Source of the DNA: Desmodus rotundus
Taxonomy: Eukaryota; Chordata; Mammalia; Chiroptera; Phyllostomidae
DNA length: 64,000 nt
Reading direction: 5' to 3'
NCBI RefSeq assembly: GCF_022682495.2
Contig: NC_071390.1
Span: forward strand, 105,200,294 to 105,264,293
Shown in pieces: positions 59,209 to 64,000 of this stretch. Below the pieces are notes generated by a model that was given only the letters and a program-made list of their open reading frames with translations, was not told the origin of the DNA and ran no database searches. The first letter of the stretch is position 1. Every line of letters starts with the position of its first letter. A program made the translations under genes and the position numbers.

Positions 59209-60310
59209 GCATGACCAGGTGGCAATCTGTTTTTGGTAGTAACTGAATTCTAAAATTTTCTGGGCAATTAAGGATGTGGCAAAAATTAGAGATCTCTGAA
59301 GTGCATTTCTCAAATTGAGAAAATAGATGTGCTCTTCCTTTATTTAATGCATCATCCATTTGCCAGCCCTCACACACTGAAATGCACGCACAACTGTCCT
59401 CATGGCACTTGCTTCCATAGATACTGCTGCTTCCCTAATTGAGCGAGGGGTACTCCATCTGTTGGAATTCCCCACGGCTCTGGGACATTCTCCTCCTTTG
59501 TGGTCTGTAGTTGTTGTCTCTCACCTGGGACAAGGTTAAGGTTAGCTTCAAATGTCTGAGACTAAAAGAACACCTTTATTATATCTGTCTGTGATGCTCT
59601 AAGTAGTTGTTCCCATTGCGAGACAGTTTGTGGGAGCTGAGAGAGTCTTTGGTTAGAGAGAGCAGGTGGCCAAGGGCTCCACTGATGGATTAAAGCACAG
59701 AGAATTTGGGCTGAGATGAAGAGCCTCCGTTGCTCACCTGGCTCTTAGGACCAACGAGTCTGTGAAGAAGTCTACAAGAGATGCTCAGGCTGTGATTCCG
59801 GTCAGGAGTTCTGTTAGATAACCCGCTCAAAACTGGAAATAAATATTTAATCCCACAGACCTGTATAGGCCATCTGAGGACTGTAGTTAGTGAATGATAG
59901 AGATGTAATTCTCCACATAGTGAGTACGGATCCTACACTGGTGTTGAATTTCTTGCACCTATAGACATGTTTCCCCCCAAAGTCCTTCTTCAGTGTTGTT
60001 GGTTCTTTATTGGTCCTGCAGCCTCCTTGCTGAGCATCCTCTTGCCTTTCTGACCCCTTTTCTTTAGAGATGTGCTGAAACCAAATACTTTTATTTTACA
60101 TTTTTGCACCCTATTTCCATTTTGTGAAAAGATTGCCCTAATTAGTTTCATCTGACTGTGACCAGTTCTTTTGGACACCTCCTATCTTTCCTATGCTAGA
60201 AGCTTCCACCCTGCATCATTTCGTTACTCCTGTCAGTGAGTGAACAGCTGCAAGAGTGTCCGATCACTCACTCCAGTTCTCTGGGCTCTTAGAGCACTAA
60301 GTCATGTATT

Positions 60311-60784
60311 TGTGATGGTCAGTTTTATGTGCTAACTTGACTGGGCTATGGAATGGCCAGATATGTGCCCATGTGAGTGTTTCTGAAGTAGATCAACATT
60401 TAACTTGGTGGACTGAGTAAAGTAGATGGCTTTCCCCAGTATATCCAATCCACTGGAAACCTGGATAGAACATAAAGGAAGAGGAGGGGAGGGTTCTCAC
60501 TGTGCCTGGCTGTTGGACTGGGACGTCTCGTTCTGCCCTCCTGGTTCTCATGCCATCAGACCAGCGTAGAGTCCTTTGGCTCCCTTTTACACCATTGGCT
60601 CCCTTTTGTTCTCAGGTCTTCCAACTACTCCACTGGGTCTCAATTACACTTTCCTGGGCCTCAGCTTGCAGATGGCAGATTGTGGGTCTTCTCAAACTCC
60701 ACAATCAAGTGAGTTAATTCCTTTTTTTCCTGTTTCTCTCTTATTCTATTGGTTCTATTTCCCTGGATAACTCTGACTAACACA
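60311..60784 (+). mobile_element. ERVL (MLT2-type) solo LTR
   Basis: It begins tgtgatggtcagttttatgt, continues with cttgactgggctatggaatg, atccaatccactggaaacct and cagcttgcagatggcagatt, and ends ctggataactctgactaaca. This is the layout of MLT2-type ERVL LTRs. No internal retroviral sequence flanks it, and the 5-bp duplication is not evident. Confidence 0.7.
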
Positions 60785-61669
60785 GCACTCATATTCTTGA
60801 AATAGGGTTATTTCATACACAAGGTATCACAGTATGGTCAAAACCAACTGTCAAAGGAGAGCTGTTGCCTCCTTTGCATAACCAATCCTCTCCCCACCCC
60901 TCACACCGTAGTAGCTCAGTATCGCCCAATTCCTGGGACTTGTGGGAACTGGGTATACACTTCAAAGACTGCTATTTGCTGTCATGGATGGTGGTCAGTA
61001 TGGGTGGTATCTTTACGTGTTCTTTAACGTGCACAATGTTTTTTCCTACTGCACAGGATGCATTTCCTTGTTTGAGTGTGGAGTGTGGGTACAGGGTGAG
61101 GCTGTGGTGAGCAGCACCTCCCTAGCTTGCTGCCTTGCCCTGCTTTACCCAGCAGATATTCTGTGCCAGTCTGCCAGTGTGCCCTGGCCAGCCCTAGTTT
61201 GTCCCTGTAAGTCTGGTGTAATTATTAATAGCATTTGCTCACTCACAAGAGTGTCCCAGTTTGGATGGTAAAGCATAAGGTCATCCTACTTACTAACAAA
61301 GCTCTCATTTGGAGGTGGGTAGCCTGAAGACAACTGCACACCTTAATGTCTAACTTCCTACTGATTCGAAAGACAAATTCCTCACTTCCTACAAAACATT
61401 ATACTGGATTGTTTTTAGAGGCATTTTTGAGTCCATCTGCTCAAAACTGGAAGGATATCTCCTGTGAGGAACTAACATGCCCAGTGCTTCTCTGACAGAT
61501 TTTGTGCCATCTACCCGGGGGCCAAACTGAAACCCTTGTCACTCTGACTTACCCGTTTCCCTCTCTCTACAGGGTAAGGGGGTCTCCCAGGTCTCCAGAG
61601 TGTTCTTGCTGGCCATTTCTTACTTCCCCACCCCTGCTCTTGCCATGGCTGCTCTCTCATGGGTTCCAG

Positions 61670-61800
61670 CAATGATCTCCCATCTCTTACATATCACATC
61701 ATCACCATCACAGAGCTGTGTGAGAATTACACAGGATGAGGAGGTGACACACAGTACAGTGCCTGACACGTGACACACACTCAGTACAGCTAGCAGTGAT
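61670..61800 (+). repeat. MIR 3'-half-like relic (weak)
   Basis: The words gagaattacacaggatgagg and acagtacagtgcctgacacg resemble the MIR 3' half. Confidence 0.35.
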
Positions 61801-62584
61801 TGGCGATCACGTCGACTGACCTCACACATCTCATAGGATACAATCATTCCCTTCAACTTATTAGCTGATATTTTTGCTTCTAGCGTTCCTGAGGGCCATT
61901 AGATATAGTATTGTCCGTACTTTATTTTCTAACATTGCTTTTATTATTTAAGGTTGTGAATTGAGCTCATTTGACAACTAGAAATAAGATATTCTAGAGT
62001 CTCCAGCAGGTTACCCTATCCTCAGCTGACTTTGTCTAGCCCCATTGTGTTCTTTGAAATGTGCTGATTTCTCATCTCTTATAAATTAGTTACTCTATAA
62101 CCAAAACTAGAACACCAGTCACATAAGTTACTATTTAGAGAGTGGGTCAAAGTGTTAGCATCTGAACTTGCAAGTCTAAATTTAATTACTTCCCTTTAGA
62201 ATAGAGCTCCTGGCTAATGTATGAAAATAATATTTATTGTTGTTAAGCTCCTTAATAGACTTGTTTATTTATGGCCCATCTCAGACCAAGTAAGCATTGC
62301 TAAATTATCTTCTCAGAGGCCTTCTTGAGGATGAACGCAAGATTAATAGCTCTGTGCTGTTTCGATGTGTGTGATGACGTATGATATGCATGTGATGGCT
62401 TCACACGTATTGGCAAACACATGGCCCTACAGAATGTTGAGAAGACCCCTGCACTCCTGGCTCCCAGATCCATGCCGACTTCTGTGCCACCACTGGGTGT
62501 GTATTCTTCACGTCCAGTACAGTCTCTGGTCAGTTTGGACTACTTGGACCCAGGGTGAAAACAGCCTTTTGTTCATTTATACCA

Positions 62585-62680
62585 TCATTTGTTTATTCAA
62601 CAAAGATTTATGAGCACTTACTGTGCCCCAGGATCTAGAACAGACTAGAACAGTCTAGAACAGCCTAGAATCCCTGTTCT
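62585..62680 (-). repeat. L2-like end with a 10-bp triplet repeat
   Basis: The words caacaaagatttatgagcac and ttactgtgccccaggatct resemble a reversed L2 3' end. They are followed by three tandem 10-bp units of the form cagNctagaa (62,641-62,670). Confidence 0.4.
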
Positions 62681-62710
62681 TGCCTTCTTTTCTACATAGC
62701 CTATATCATC

Positions 62711-62956
62711 TTCTTTTTAAAAAAAATCCTCACCTGAGGACATGCTTATTGACTTTAGAGGAAAAGGAAGGGAGAGAGAGAGGTGGGGAGGAAAACATTG
62801 ATGTGAGAGAGAAACATTGATTGGTTGCTTCTTGTATGTTCCCTGAACAAGGACTGAACCTACAACCCAGATATGTGCCCTGACCAGGAATCGAACCCAC
62901 AACCTTTCAGTTTACAGGATGATGATGCAACCAACTGAGCCACACTGTCCAGGGCT
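62711..62956 (-). mobile_element. Ves-type bat SINE, copy 4 (longer form)
   Basis: On +, tail tttttaaaaaaaatcctcac, gaggacatgcttattgactt, gagagaaacattgattggtt, gaccaggaatcgaacccaca and caactgagccacactgtcc. It is longer than the other three, with an extra body segment. The target duplication is short and imperfect: tatatcatc / tgtatcatc (62,702-62,710 and 62,957-62,965). Confidence 0.88.
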
Positions 62957-62965
62957 TGTATCATC

Positions 62966-63135
62966 ATTTTCAATGCTATGCATCAGGCTTGCTTAACTGT
63001 TCATGTCTCCTGAATAGAACACAGACTTCACGTGTGTAGGGTTTTCTGTCTGCTTTCATTGTTTGTGCTGTGTCCCCAGTGCCTGCAACACGGCCTGGCA
63101 CATAGTATGTGCTCAAAAATACTTTTTTGAATGAC
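62966..63135 (+). repeat. L2 3' end (probable)
   Basis: The words gtgtccccagtgcctgcaac, ggcctggcacatagtatgtg and gctcaaaaatacttttttga match the L2 3' end. Confidence 0.55.
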
Positions 63136-64000
63136 TTGATTAATTCCACTGTAGACATCTGATCTTGAATTAAACAAATTGGTATCTTGGTCTCTCTCAT
63201 CTCCTCTTTTAAACACGCCATTGCTTTGTGCTGACTGTGTCTCCCAGTGGGGTGCACCATCTCCCTCCCCTGCACAGTGGCACTATGGTTTCCTCCATTA
63301 GCCTCCCAGCCCCATGTCCCAGATCAATCTTCCTTCCTTTCCCTAAAATCTTCAGAACCCAGTTCTGGAATGTAAGTAAAAACACCAGAAAACATACTAA
63401 TCTGCCATTTCTTTCCTTGAAATACTTGAAATAGAATATGGAACATTTGATTAATATAAGTGAATAAAGTTTTCACGGTGGACTTTCAGGCATTGGGACA
63501 GGTGGTGGAGAGATTTTGCACCTGCTTGTGGTCCTCAAGCCATTGACACACGTGTCCTCTGTGCGGGTCTGTGTCCTAATTTATGTGAAAGTCTACATTT
63601 ATACCTGGGGCAGAAGAGCTTTCTCTCCTGTGTCAAGTAGCAGAGCCCGCTAGAGTCTTGCTCACAGGAAAACAAGTAGTTCCACCTACAGGGACTCAAT
63701 GGGAAAAAGTTGCTGCAGAGCCAGGGGAGAACCTTCTAGCTAACACCAGGAATGCATGTCAAGCACAATTTCTTCTGAAAATCTTCCTTCAGAACTCAGC
63801 ACAGATTTAGCATTCAGCAGGGCTGCAGGAATGTTCTCCAAATAAATAAATGAAAAATGTGAGACACAGGAAAAATGATTAAAACAAATGAAAAAGGTTC
63901 CCAGTCATTGGTTTGGGGTGATTTTGTTTTGCTGGAGTGGAATGCCAATCTACAAATGCTTCAAAAATCCTGACCTCCCGAATGCAGTCCCAGAGTGCAA

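Larger units (their letters stand above)
47504..64000 (-). other. ADARB2: ADARB2 intron 1 (partial; runs off the window end)
   Basis: This sequence lies upstream (gene sense) of the 87-bp exon. ADARB2 has a very long first intron in mammals (recalled), which fits the absence of an Arg-rich first exon here. It contains the HAL1 element at 49.8-51.6 kb, L1 3' pieces, two LTR relics, a longer HAL1-like element at 56.6-59.2 kb and a Ves SINE. No gene or clear repeat is seen in 47,504-49,756, 52,501-53,084, 53,263-54,070, 55,019-56,626, 59,209-60,310, 60,785-61,670, 61,801-62,584 and 63,136-64,000. Confidence 0.8.

Noticed and set aside
56600..59220. Target duplication for HAL1-like D (catgccaagtgtgtggc versus catgaccaggtggc)
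   Set aside because: Needs gaps and mismatches; not distinguishable from chance.
1..64000. CRISPR arrays, operons, bacterial ribosome sites, tRNA or rRNA genes
   Set aside because: None seen; the window is a mammalian intron landscape, and the tRNA-like parts belong to Ves and MIR SINEs.

Overview
The window is vertebrate nuclear DNA with introns and dense retrotransposon debris. It is most likely from a bat, probably Yangochiroptera. The bat call rests on four tRNA-derived Ves-type SINEs with target-site duplications (TSDs) and on several full-length, ORF1-only 'half-L1' (HAL1-type) elements. The species cannot be named from this sequence, and I recognised no Helitron.

One gene is supported. 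It is ADARB2 (ADAR3), read on the minus strand. Two internal coding exons are visible with good splice sites. An 87-bp exon lies at 47,417-47,503. An 869-bp exon at 39,490-40,358 encodes both double-stranded-RNA-binding domains. The two join in frame through a split serine codon. The first exon (Arg-rich region) would lie beyond position 64,000. I did not find the deaminase exons, so they probably lie before position 1.

The rest is intron. Intron 3 (1-39,489, partial) holds an L1 segment missing both ends but flanked by a 12-bp direct repeat. It also holds a nested cluster at 15.6-21.65 kb, where an old L1 has received a Tigger-like DNA element, two HAL1 elements and a twin-primed (5'-inverted) L1. 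Further along are two Ves SINEs, several MIR/L2/MER5 relics, a GATG microsatellite at an L2 end, a mariner-type hairpin element, a 13/15-bp minisatellite with 19 units and a possible U2 snRNA pseudogene. Intron 2 (40,359-47,416) holds a second Tigger-like copy, a long CA-rich tract, a Ves SINE, a MIR and an 18-bp minisatellite next to the 87-bp exon. Intron 1 (47,504-64,000, partial) holds the best-preserved HAL1, an older and longer HAL1-like element, L1 3' pieces, two LTR relics and a Ves SINE.

I found no convincing new biological system. The strongest observations are the HAL1 set with a shared YY1-like 5' motif, the dated nesting, the end-less L1 segment with flanking repeats, and the minisatellites. 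Nearly all other long open frames are chance or repeat-derived.
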